Below are positions 36,065 through 45,853 of a stretch of DNA of 64,000 bases, one piece after another; positions within the stretch are counted from its first letter, which is position 1, and the number at the start of each line of letters is the position of its first letter. The notes beneath the pieces were generated by a model. That model searched no databases. It saw only the letters and a list, made by a program, of their open reading frames with translations, and was not told the origin of the DNA. This DNA is from Podarcis raffonei. Taxonomy: Eukaryota; Chordata; Lepidosauria; Squamata; Lacertidae. The stretch spans positions 6,767,501 through 6,831,500 of the forward strand of contig NC_070613.1 in NCBI RefSeq assembly GCF_027172205.1. Reading direction: 5' to 3'. Both the position numbers and the translations under genes were made by a program.

Positions 36065-36524
36065 TGTCGGAATTCAAGCAAGCAGAGCCTCCAGCTCTTA
36101 GGAATTTGGCCACCCTCCAGGTGCCCGGCTTGAATCCTTGTGACCTCCCCTGCCAGCGACTCCCGGCAAGATCAAAGGAGGTCTCCAATCGGCGATTCTC
36201 CTCAACGTGAAGGAGAACACACCACTCCTCCCCCAGGGAGGGGGAAAGAGACAGACAGAAATATATTTACATGTCTTTATTTCTGTCTTTCACCAGTACA
36301 GAGAAAACATGTCTGCACACTCTGTTTCCCAGCTGCAGAGAGAGAATAAACTCCACCCATGTACTTCCAGTACAGGGTCATGTGCTGCTCTGAGGTAATA
36401 TCCGGCGCTCAGAGCAGTGAATAGACTGTGCCTGGTTCCCACGGTACAATCCAATAACATCCACATCCTGTTTACCATTCCAGCCACCTGGTGCTTGCTT
36501 CTGCATTGCTCCTTTTTCGTAACA
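36065..36524 (-). repeat. Copia 5' LTR
   Basis: 460 bp, apparently identical to 32568-33027. Primer-site-like sequence adjoins it at 36045-36062. Confidence 0.92.
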
Positions 36525-36529
36525 TTCTG

Positions 36530-37305
36530 AGCCTCCCCTGAGTGGGTCAGTTCTTGATTGTGACACCATATCTGAAAGGAAGCCCCTGGCTTCCTGTCCG
36601 GCACAAAGCTTAAAGAGGAGGAGAGGTTGTGGGGAGTCCTCACCAATGACAATATGGTCTCACCGCTTCCTGAACCTCATCATGAAGTTGGGAGATCACT
36701 TGCCTCCCTCCAGGAGGAAAATGGATCTGTTAGTGGCCAGGGGGTGCTGGTTATATCCTGTTCTACGCTTGTAATCACCAGCCAAAAATTCAACCCAATA
36801 ATGAGCAGCAATTAAATCAGCCTTCTTCAAATCTCTGGTTGGGCAACAGCTATTATCTTCCAGCTTTTCAGGCCTGCTGCCTCTTTTCCTAAGCAAGGAA
36901 ACAGTCGAGTTTGAATTGTTGTCTGTTGGCAGGCCATGATGTGAAGCAGTGTTGAAACATCAATAAGTTAAAAAGAAGTTGTTAGAATGGAATTAAAAAC
37001 CCAAAAGACAAAATGTTTCAAAAAGGCCGCAGACCTGCAGCTGCTGATTTTGCAGCAACCTGCCCATATGTGTCAATAAATGTACCTATCCTGTTGTTCG
37101 CAACTAATCGATGAAACCTTACAGCTGTGAGCAAACTGGAATTTCAAATCTGTAAAATCCTCGGCTTTATCATGGTGTTCTGAATGATATTGATTGACAC
37201 AGTGTAAATCTAAACCAATGACAGCTTTTCTTAAACACATTATTATAACCAACACCGCCTTTTTATTATGTTTGATGGTAACAAGCATCTCTTGATTAAA
37301 CTGCA
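36530..37305. other. Intergenic stretch, no gene seen
   Basis: No exon or known repeat supported in about 775 bp. Confidence 0.4.
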
Positions 37306-37307
37306 AG

Positions 37308-37351
<44 letters not shown>
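37306..37351. repeat. TA dinucleotide microsatellite
   Basis: About 20 uninterrupted TA units, directly against the head of the next SINE. Confidence 0.95.
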
Positions 37352-37353
<2 letters not shown>

Positions 37354-37668
37354 CGCGGGTGGCGCTGTGGGTTAAACCACAGGACTTGCCGATCAGAAGG
37401 TTGGCAGTTCGAATCCCCACGATGGGGTGAGCTCCTGTTGCTCAGTCCCTGCTCCTGCCAACCTAGCAGTTCGAAAGCACGGCAAAGTGCAAGTAGATAA
37501 ATAGGTACAGCTGCGGCAGGAAGGTAAACGGCGTTTCCGTGCGCTGCTCTGGTTCGCCATGACCCGGAAGTTGTACGCTGGCTCCCTTGGCCAATAAAGC
37601 GAGATGAGCGCTGCAACCCCAGAGTCAGTCACGACTGGACCTAATGGCCAGGGGTCCCTTTACCTTTA
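37352..37668 (+). mobile_element. Sauria SINE inserted in the TA microsatellite
   Basis: Starts ACGCGGGTGGCGCTGTG and ends CCTTTACCTTTA, then ATATA resumes, so the TA repeat was the target. Internal shortenings in head and body. Confidence 0.92.
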
Positions 37669-38243
37669 ATATATAAACACCCACACACACATGATTGGTT
37701 TTATATACAAATGCTGTGAGAAAGTCTCAGACCACTCCTTTTTTTTTGGTTTTTGACCTTCATTTTCACATTCTTTTCCCCCTATTAATGGCTATTAATC
37801 CTGTCTTCCAGTTCTCTGCCCCCAATTAGCGTTATGGAGCTGAGAACCCTGTGCTTGCATGTATTTCTGACCCCAAATCCAGCTGCACTTTCAGTTCCCT
37901 TTTGCCTCTTCCTCTCCCAGTCAAAATCCAAAATGGCGTACTGGGCCTGCCTTTTGCTGATTTCGGTCTGTTGGGTACCAAGCACACGGGAGGTATTACT
38001 ATGAAGTAAATAGCTACGATCTTTTAAAAAAGTATTAGATGAGCTAGCGAAAGTGGCCGGGTGTCTCAAGTCTAAAGGCCCTGGTTCAAAACTCGCCTCG
38101 GCCATGAATCCACAAGATTATAATCAAATAATTCAGAGTATGAGAAGGGATTCGGAGAAATGGATAATCATGAGTAAGCTTTGCTGTTTGCATTGGTCAG
38201 AAGGTGCTTTCCACTAGAGGGCAGCAGCTGTGTTGTTTTAAAT
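37669..38243. other. Intergenic stretch, no gene seen
   Basis: A short GGTTCAAAACTCGCC near 38090 recalls a tRNA B box, but the segment cannot be folded into a tRNA. Confidence 0.35.
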
Positions 38244-38546
38244 CAGGGGTCAGCAAACATTTTCAGCAGGGGGCCGGTCCACTGTCCCTCAGACCTTGTG
38301 GGGGGCCGGACTATATTTTGAAAAAATAAATAAAATGAACGAATTCCTATGCCCCACAAATAACCCAGAGGTGCATTTTAAATAAAAGCACACATTCTAC
38401 TCATGAAAAAACACCAGGCAGGCTCCACAAATAACCTAGAGATGTATTTTAAATAAAAGGACAAAAACACGCTGATTCCCGGACCGTCTGCAGGCCAGAT
38501 TTAGAAGGTGATTGGGCCGGATCCAGCCTTAGTTTGCCTACCCGTG
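38244..38546. mobile_element. hAT-like non-autonomous transposon
   Basis: Termini CAGGGGTCAGCAAAC and AGTTTGCCTACCCGTG. 8-bp TSD TTTTAAAT / TTTTAAAG (7 of 8). The interior has two related blocks with GCCCCACAAATAACC and ATTTTAAATAAAAG words. Confidence 0.9.
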
Positions 38547-38749
38547 TTTTAAAGCCTCAACCACCAGCACAGCGAGGGGCAATTCAGATGATATTTCCAC
38601 CTGGCTGTTTCTAATGTCCTTGTTCTCTCCGAAACTGATCATAAACCTGTGTGAGGGCTCTGACGTTTCAGTCGGTTGGAACATTGCATGGTCGGATGTT
38701 CCTTAAGACTGCTGCATGCCACCCCAATCTGGGATAATGCTTGGCATTA

Positions 38750-39134
38750 TTAAATAAGAAAAGCATGTAGACTGGAAGAAGTTTAAGGAATATTTGAAAA
38801 AAAGGTTAAAATTTAAATCTTAGAATAGCTTTGGAAGTGCTATAGGCTGTAGGGTTAGAAGTAGAAGATAGTGTATTTTAAAATAATATTATTTGTAAGC
38901 GATAAAATGTGACGTTATTTTAAATGTGATTTTAAAAAAAGATGGTTAGAAACTATGATATATGTAAACTGCTAACGACGAAGTAAAATGAAAATCAGAT
39001 AGGTGGGACTTGGGGAAGCCCATTTAACAATGTTTACAAAAATAAGGATATGAGAAGAATTTGTTTGTTTTGTTGTTTGTGTTCTTTATTTATGTTATAA
39101 AATGAATAAAAAAATTTTGAAGGAAAAAAAAATA
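38750..39134 (+). mobile_element. L1 LINE, 3' UTR and tail
   Basis: AACTGGAAGAAGTTTAAGGA-like ORF2 end, then CTATAGGCTGTAGGGTTAGA, ATGAAAATCAGATAGGTGGG and an A-rich tail. Closely related, in opposite orientation, to 39576-40275. Confidence 0.8.
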
Positions 39135-39245
39135 TGAAAAACATGAATTGAAATCATTCTGCTGGGCCTCTTTGTGGCACGCTTTTGCTTGTAATGTGTA
39201 GCCCGCCCTGATGAGACCTAGCTCCTTGGTCAACGAAGCAGGTGA

Positions 39246-39508
39246 CGTCTGCTGCAAACCAATTGGCCCTTGCCATTCAGGCCGTGGCTCCAGGCAGGGC
39301 AGGATGCCAACACCGAACTCAGCGAAGCCAAGAGGCACTGCATCGCCACGGAGAATGCCAAGGGACCCCTTTGTCTATCTCGTCTGTTTCCTCCAACCAC
39401 TTCAGCAGATTTGGACGTTTGTCAAGCGCTGTGTGCGACAGAAAGAGAGAGCGTGGCGAGGAATCGTATGCTGGAAGTTGTTTTAGAGCAACTTGAGAAA
39501 TGCACCGT
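39246..39508 (+). other. Exon-like segment of unknown gene
   Basis: A frame open from about 39246 to 39521 contains ANTELSEAKRHCIATENAKG, LFPPTTSADLDVCQALCATE and RNRMLEVVLEQLEKC, with helical, protein-like composition unlike nearby noise. Acceptor-like CTTGCCATTCAG ends near 39279. No convincing donor: the frame runs into the MITE fragment at 39505. It lies between head-to-tail-opposed L1 ends. It could be a host exon, part of a decayed gene, or chance. I do not recognise the family. Confidence 0.35.
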
Positions 39509-39565
39509 ATTTTTCAGTGTATAAGACGAGGTGTCTTTTTACGGGAAAATTATGTATAACAATTT
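39505..39565. mobile_element. TA-flanked MITE fragment (CCGTATTTTTC family)
   Basis: CCGTATTTTTCAGTGTATAA, one end only, cut by the antisense L1. Confidence 0.6.
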
Positions 39566-39575
39566 CCCCCAAAAA

Positions 39576-40275
39576 AAATTTTTATTCATTTTATAACACA
39601 AATAAACAACACAAACAGAAAAACAAACAATACAAACAAATTCTGGTCTTATCCTTATTTTTTTCTAAACATTGTTAAGTGGGCTTCCCCAAGTCCCACC
39701 TATCTGATTTTCATTTTACTTCATCTTTAGCAGTTTACATATATCATAGTTCCAACCATCTTTTTTTCTTTATCACATTTAAAATAACTTCACATTTTAT
39801 CGCTTACAAATAATATTATTTTAAAATACACTATCTTCTACTTCTAACCCTACAGCCTATATCCACAGCCTAATTAAACATACTTTTACACCTCATACAA
39901 TTTTTTTGACTTCCATTAATCACATCTGAAAATTTTCCAATCTAATCACTTAATATACATTTCTTACTTTCGCTATTACATTTAAATCTCATAACTAATA
40001 TCTCTCATCTTTCTCTATTTTGCAATGTTTCATATATTCCTCCTTACAAAACTTCTTGTAGACCTACTAGAGCAATTTGTTGATTACAATAGCTCTTCAA
40101 ATAGTTCGTAAATTTCTTCCAATCTTCTGTGAATCTCTGGTTCCACAGGTTTTGAATCCTTCCTGTCATTTTATCTAATTCTGCATAGTCCGTTAATTTT
40201 GTCTGCTATTCTTCTTTCGTCAGAATTTCTTCTTGCTTCCATTTCTGGGCTAACAGTACTTCTTTTGTTCTTTCT
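39576..40275 (-). mobile_element. L1 LINE, 3' end, antisense
   Basis: Complement of the 38750-39134 sequence (CCCACCTATCTGATTTTCAT, TCTAACCCTACAGCCTATA), then a longer 3' UTR and the decayed ORF2 end. Confidence 0.8.
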
Positions 40276-40400
40276 TCCTGGGGCGAAAGGCAGGGCAGCC
40301 ACCAGGTGGTGGCGCCGGAGAGTCGATGAGAGAGACAGCTAACTCATTCTGGTTTTGCCTCTCTGCTCTTCCCTATTGAGTCTGACAGAGGCAACACTGA

Positions 40401-41537
40401 AGTATTGAGGGAAAACCTAATCAAGATGTTTTATAGATGGTACTTAAAAGGTAAAGGGTAAAGGGGACCCCTAACCATTAGGTCCAGTCATGACCGACTC
40501 TGGGGTTGCGGCGCTCATCTCGCTTTATTGGCCGAGGGAGCCAGCGTACAGCTTCTGGGTCATGTGGCCAGCATGACTAAGCCGCTTCTGGCGAACCAGA
40601 GCAGCGCACGGAAACGTCGTTTACCTTCCCGCCAGAGCAGTACCTATTTATCTACTTGCACTTTGACATGGTTTCAAACTGCTAGGTTGGCAGGAGCTGG
40701 GACCGAACAACGGGAGCTCACCCCATCGCGGGGATTCAAACTGCTAACCTTCTGATCGGCAAGCCCTAGGCTCTGTGGTTTAACCCACAGCGCCACCTGC
40801 GTCCCTTTTAGGTGGTACTTAACACCTACCAAAATAGCTAAAATGCATAAGACAAAAACAAATCTGTGCTGGAGGTGTGGTAAAACAGAGGGGGCACTTA
40901 TACATGTTTGGTGGACCTGTGAAAAAGTCAAAAGCTTCTGGAACACAGTATATGACGAGCTTAAAAAAATGTTTAAGTATAACTCTATGAAAAATACAGA
41001 AGCTTTTCTACTAGGGAAAATGGACACAGGTATAGCAAGAGAAGATCAGAAAATATTCCTCTATGCCACAGGAGCGGCAAGGATCCTAATTGCTAAAAAC
41101 TGGAAAAAAGAAACTGTGCCAACAAAAAAGGAATGGCAAGACAAACTGTTAGAGTAGATTGAACTGGCTAGATTAACAGAGGGAATTAGAGATCATTCTA
41201 GACTAGAGTTTTAAAAAGCATGGGAGAAATGCAGATAATACTTCACAAAACAGTGCCCTAAAATACATACCTGGACTTGTTTCGATTAATGTCTGCTTTG
41301 TGGATATTTAAGTTATAATTAGAAAAATCTTAATCCTTATTCATAAAGGAAACAGCTTATAAGAAGTAAATAAGGAGGCCAGGTACAGGATAAAGGAAGT
41401 CTTTTATTTGGTTTGTTTATATTGTTGTATGTTATGCTCACTGTATGTTATGTTCACGTTTAATGAGGGTGGATTTGTGTATTGGGGGAGGGGTTGTGTT
41501 ATGTTGTAAATAAAAATCCAATTAAAAGGAAAAAAAC
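40401..41537 (+). mobile_element. L1 LINE, 5' truncated, with a nested Sauria SINE
   Basis: Perfect 17-bp TSD GACAGAGGCAACACTGA at 40384-40400 and 41538-41554. After the SINE the plus frame is open for 104 codons with the CWRCGKTEGALIHVWWTCEK block, then stops. Ends with an A-rich tail near 41520-41537. Confidence 0.93.
40448..40812 (-). mobile_element. Sauria SINE nested in L1, antisense
   Basis: Full copy, with TSD TGGTACTTAA at 40438-40447 and 40813-40822 made of L1 sequence. Confidence 0.92.
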
Positions 41538-41639
41538 GACAGAGGCAACACTGACGCCGAGGAAGATGGCAAGCAGTGGCCCCGCCTGGACTGGGTGCAA
41601 GTAAGAAGCAAGCAGGCAAACGGTGGATTCAAGATTGCA

Positions 41640-41845
41640 AGAAAAGAGATTCCGGCTAATCATTAGGAAAAACTTTCTGGCAGTAAGAGTTATTGGGCAG
41701 TAGAATGGAAGGTGGTGGACTCTCCTTCCTTTGAGGTTTCTAAGCAGTGTCTGGGTGGCCATCTGCCATGGATGCTTTAGCTGTGATTGCTTCATTGCAG
41801 GGGGCTGGACTTGGGGTCCCTTCCAACTCTACAATTCTATGGGTC
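41640..41845 (+). mobile_element. CR1 LINE, 3' end
   Basis: GGAAAAACTTTCTGGCAGTA, GGTGGTGGACTCTCCTTCC, TGCAGGGGGCTGGACTTGGG and CTACAATTCTATGGG, the sense form of the end seen antisense at 3594. Confidence 0.92.
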
Positions 41846-42101
41846 TAAAGGTAAAGGACCCCTGGACGGTTAAGTCCAGTCAAAGGCGATTCTGGGGTTG
41901 CGGTGCTCATCTCGCTTTCAGGCCGAGGGAGCCAGCGTTTGTCCACAGACAGCTTTCCGGGTCATGTGGCCAGCAGGACTAAACCATTTCTGGTGCAACG
42001 GGACACTGTGACAGAAACCAGAGCACACAGAAACGCCATTTACCTTCCTGCCAAAACAGTACCTATTTATCTACTTGCACTGGCCTGCTTTCAAACATGG
42101 G
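41846..42101 (-). mobile_element. Sauria SINE, long-body subfamily, partial
   Basis: Tail, Bov-B-like end and body are present; the head is replaced at 42102 by a second SINE. Confidence 0.88.
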
Positions 42102-42420
42102 TAAAGGTAAAGGGACCCCTGACCATTAGGTCCAGTCATGGCCGACTCTGGGGTTGCGGCACTCATCTCGCTTTATTGGCCGAGGGAGCCGGCGTACAGT
42201 TTCCGAGTCATGTGGCCAGCATGACTAAGCCGCTTCTGCAGAACCAGAGCAGCGCAAGGAAACACCGTTTACCTTCCCACCAGAGTGGTACCTATTTATC
42301 TACTTGCATTGGTGTGCTTTGGAACTGCTAGGTTGGCAGGAGCTGGGATTTGAACCGCCGACCTTCTGATCAGCAAGCCCAAGAGGCTCAGTGGTTTAGA
42401 CCACAGCACCACCCACGTCC
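42102..42420 (-). mobile_element. Sauria SINE, antisense
   Basis: Tail GTAAAGGTAAAGGGACCCCT to head CCACAGCACCACCCACGTCC. It either inserted into, or recombined with, the copy on its left. Its head lacks the usual GGTGAGCTCCC block. Confidence 0.9.
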
Positions 42421-42985
42421 CATGTGCACAGCTACAAACACCTGTGGTTTTTCGCAGCAAGATTCTGGCGGCACTTTCTGCCCCCCTCCACCCAGTGCTG
42501 CTACGATAGCAGCTCCTTTTGGGGAGAGCCAACTGGAAGAGTGCAGCGACTTCTGCTGGAGCTCTAAATTAAGCCACGGCCAGGCAAAGAGGCGGATCAT
42601 ATTTCTCTGCTCTCTGCCTTTTGCCGTGACAGCCTTTTTTTTACCTCCCAGGGGACACCTTCACCCAGCTCCGTTTAGCGCTGCCTGGATCCCACATCCC
42701 TCCCCGGGGGCTTTGGAAGGGTGACAACCCCTCTGACTTTCTGCTGATGAGAACAAATGACCCTCTGTGTGACATCGCAGCAAAGTTTCTTGTGTTGGCG
42801 AGACCTCAAAGTGCGTCCCATCAAAGAGATGACATACCTCTCTCTGAGAGTTATCAGAGGCCGTGATTTGGGTGTTCGGTTTGGGTATGTTAAAAGCACA
42901 ACAGAAGACTTTCCCTCCATCCATCCTATTTATGTGCCAGATGCTTTGATGTGGGCAGATCTCAGACTGTCCATCATTTCGTAAG
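42421..42985. other. Intergenic stretch, no gene confirmed
   Basis: A frame at 42757-42984 is open on + for 75 codons, but it has no recognised domain. Not called. Confidence 0.35.
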
Positions 42986-43589
42986 TGTGCTGGTCCTGGG
43001 GGGGGGGTTACTATGCGGCGTGGTCTGAGTCCGGTCCTGTGTTAAGGGTCTGGAGGCTGTCCATTGAGGGTGAAGCGGGGTCCAAGGCAAGGGGCTGGGT
43101 GTGGTCAGGAACTCAGGGAGAGCAGGTCAGGGTGCTGGCAGGAATAGGTTTCCGACGATGTTGCTCCCGCAACCTGGGACTGGGCTGACTGGCCTTTATC
43201 TCCTCTGAGGCTTAGGGCGGTCCCGGCCCACAGGTGACTCACCTCTCTTGGCCTTAAGGCGAGCATTCCTCCTGTGACAACTTAGTTCCCTCCGCCTCTC
43301 TGCCCTGAGCCTCTGCAGCTCCGGAGAGGCTGGAGGGTTACTGGACCCAGAGGCAACCTCACCTTCCCCTGACAGGGCTGAGAGAGGCGCATCTGCAGGC
43401 AATGGGTCCTCCATCACCTCAGGAGCCAGAGCGGATTCTGCTGGTGTCTGCTCCTGAGGATCCGGCACAGGTGAGGGCCCTTCAGGTTCAAGCCCCAGCC
43501 CCAGCTCAGCTGGCCCTGGAGGTGGGGACTCCTGTGCAGGCTGGGACTCCTCAGGTTCAGCCTCTGAATCCGATTCCCAGGCCATCACA
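42986..43589 (-). mobile_element. Solo LTR (fossil)
   Basis: 604 bp with TG...CA ends (TGTGCTGG and CATCACA on +). 5-bp flanks GTAAG (42981-42985) and GTAGG (43590-43594) form a TSD with one mismatch. On minus it begins TGTGATGGCCTGGGAATC and reads an acidic stretch (DSEAEPEESQ), with an AGATAAAGG TATA-like word near 43203. Family not known. No internal genes. Confidence 0.8.
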
Positions 43590-43594
43590 GTAGG

Positions 43595-44050
43595 TGAAAG
43601 CAAGGGCCATCCCTGTGTAACTTTGAACACCCCGAATTTTGTGCAAACCATCAGCCAAGTGGGGAAAATCCCTGCCGTGCATCTGTCCCAACGACAGACG
43701 CCACACAACGGCATAGCAAGGTCAAGCGCAAAGCCCTAAAAGCAGGGAGAGGTGGGTGGGTGTTCTGAATGCAAGCTCCAAAAGAGGAAGCTCTGGGTCA
43801 CATGCATAGGTCCCTTGATCTGTGTAGCCTGCATCCCATTGGCCTGATTGAACCCTGCATCAAGGGACCTACCAATCGGGTGTTGTGGCTGACCAATCTT
43901 ACCCACCCACAATGCAGAGTTTGGTTGCCAGGTCTCACTGCAGCACATGCCCTCTTTAAGGGAGGACCCGATAAATCAAGATAACAAACTTTTTATAAAA
44001 CAATGGATTGGCAGGATTATTGTAATAACCTGCTGTATTATAAGAGCATA
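43595..44050. other. Intergenic stretch, no gene seen
   Basis: Contains CCAAT/ATTGG words near 43850-43905 that might belong to a decayed LTR. No ends found. Confidence 0.35.
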
Positions 44051-44052
44051 TA

Positions 44053-44283
44053 CAGTGGTACCTCGGGTTACAGATGCTTCAGATTACAGACGCTTCAGGT
44101 TACGGACTCCGCTAACCCAGAAATAGTACCTCGGGTTAAGAACTTTGCTTCAGGATGAGAACAGAAATCGCGCGGTGGAAGCAGGAGGCCCCATTAGCTA
44201 AAGTGGTGCTTCAGGTTAAGAACAGTTTCAGGTTAAGAACGGACCTCCGGAATGAATTAAGTACTTAACCCAAGGTACCACTG
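44053..44283. mobile_element. TA-flanked MITE (CAGTGGTACCTCGGG family)
   Basis: Termini CAGTGGTACCTCGGGTTAC and TTAACCCAAGGTACCACTG, flanked by TA. Confidence 0.92.
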
Positions 44284-44299
44284 TATTCAAAGTGGATGG

Positions 44300-44470
44300 A
44301 TAAATAAGCAAATTAAGTTGATTTGGATATGCAAGAGACATTAAAAATAAATTTAAGGAACAGCGGGAAGAGGGAGAAGGAAGTCAAGTTTTGAAATGTT
44401 AAGATGATTGTAAAATTGGTGAAATGTATAAATTTGGAAGTAAAAATAATTAAAAAACAAAACAAAACCC
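44300..44470 (+). mobile_element. L1-like 3' tail
   Basis: A purine-rich stretch ending in TAATTAAAAAACAAAACAAA, like L1 3' UTRs elsewhere in the window. Short, so tentative. Confidence 0.5.
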
Positions 44471-45052
44471 AAGACAAGTATCTGGTGCAGGCTGTCCAAA
44501 ACACAAGTGTGATATGTTAGATGTGTGAAAACTGAACCCGGCAACCACATTGCCATCATGGAAATGCCTGCAGGTGCAGCATTGGGCGAGGTCTGCAGAG
44601 AGCAGGCAAAGTCCCTGAACACTGAGCATTGCTGGAAACGTGCGCAGGCTGTCTGCCTCCGAGCAGCACCCTCTTAAGCCTTTGAAACCGGACCCCAGCG
44701 CAGCCTGTGCCTTTTCGAAGGAAAGAATGCCGTCCTTGCAAACAAGGGATTGAGAGAGCAGCTGTGGTCGCAATCCTGTGCCCAGCGGGTGATCTGCCTG
44801 GACACCTATTTATACCTCCTTATTTTCACAAGAATGGCACAGGGCAAATGCAAGCAAAGGGTGGAGCCGGGGGAATATGTGGAGGAGCAGATTCCAAAGC
44901 CGCCTTTTCCCTTCAACTTTCAGGCACCGCCACTGTCCTGTGGCAGGAAAACTCAGCGCAGAAAGAGCTTTCTAAGCCTTGCTTACTGGGCTCTGGGAAG
45001 GTCTCTTGAGATCTCAGGTGGCTCCCCCTAACTGTTTTCCCCCAGCTCGCCA
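44471..45052. other. Intergenic stretch, no gene seen
   Basis: Apparently unique. Two open frames of 93-107 codons overlap on opposite strands without protein-like features. Confidence 0.35.
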
Positions 45053-45055
45053 TTA

Positions 45056-45850
45056 CACTGGGGAACAATTTTTTTTTTTTTCATTTTCTGTTGCATGAGA
45101 TTTTTCAACTGTTCTTATATGTTCTTTCAAGGCTGATTTCAAGTCCGAAATCGATTTTCATTTACATGCTATAGTTATCTTTCACTTTCCGACTTTTGCC
45201 GATATGTCATATTTACACTGGGGATAAGTGGACACTGGGGATGCGGGTGGGGATGTGGTCTAAACCACTGAGCCTCTTGGGCTTGCTGATCAGAAGGTCG
45301 GTGGTTCGAATTCCCACAACGGGGTGAGCTCCTGTTGCTCGGTCCCAGCTCCTGCCAACCTAGCAGTTCGAAAGCACATCAAAGTGCAAGTAGATAAATA
45401 GGTACTGCTCCGGTGGGAAGGTGAATGGCGTTTCCATGCGCTGCTCTGGTTCACCAGAAGCAGCTTAGTCATGCTGGCCACATCACCCAGAAGCTGTCTG
45501 CAGCCAAACGCCAGCTCCCTTGGCCAATAAAGCGAGATGAGCGCGCAACCCCAGAGTCATCCACGACTGGACCTAATGGTCAGGGGTACCTTTACCTTTT
45601 ATGTGGACACTGACAAGTTGATCTACCCTAACCACATGGTAATTATTGTATTGCAAACTTAATTTTTCTTAATTTGTATAGTTTCGTAACCTAAATATTT
45701 GTATTTTTCAGATCGGACCATGAAAAACATGAATTGCAAAAAAAACTAGAACTTACAGAACAAAACCAACTTCAGATATGAAATCAGTACGTCGAAATTA
45801 GGTTAGAACAACTGCAGGCGTCAATGCAACAAAAAAAAATTTCCCCAGTG
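45056..45850. mobile_element. DNA transposon with CACTGGGGAA termini and TTA TSD
   Basis: Termini CACTGGGGAACAATTTTT and AAAAATTTCCCCAGTG are inverted, flanked by TTA (45053-45055, 45851-45853). A 3-bp TSD with CAC ends suggests a CACTA-type (CMC) or Harbinger-type non-autonomous element. ACACTGGGGATAAGTG recurs inside near 45216. About 430 bp without the nested SINE. No transposase. Confidence 0.7.
45238..45602 (+). mobile_element. Sauria SINE nested in the CACTGGGGAA element
   Basis: Full copy of the GTCTAAACCACTGAGCCTC subfamily. 10-bp TSD GTGGACACTG at 45228-45237 and 45603-45612. Confidence 0.93.
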
Positions 45851-45853
45851 TTA

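Larger units (their letters stand above)
32568..36524 (-). mobile_element. Ty1/copia LTR retrotransposon, young (fossil)
   Basis: 3957 bp, bounded by 5-bp TSDs TTCTG (32563-32567, 36525-36529) and two 460-bp LTRs with TGT...ACA ends that look identical by eye. Next to the 5' LTR (36045-36062) is TGGTAGCAGACCGATGG, close to the 3' end of vertebrate initiator tRNA-Met and so a likely primer site; a G-rich polypurine run lies at 33028-33040. Minus-strand coding parts recognised are a gag-like region, a CCHC zinc knuckle, a DTGA-type protease and a copia-type integrase. The element looks incomplete, with about one large break, so it is read as a non-autonomous fossil of very recent age. Confidence 0.92.

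Noticed and set aside
41731-42331. Plus-strand open frames over the SINE pair
   Set aside because: Open frames across antisense Sauria SINEs are shadows of the repeat. The same peptides recur at every copy.
42757-42984. 75-codon open frame ending near a GTAAG, as an exon
   Set aside because: The GTAAG is the duplicated target of the adjacent solo LTR. The peptide matches nothing I know.
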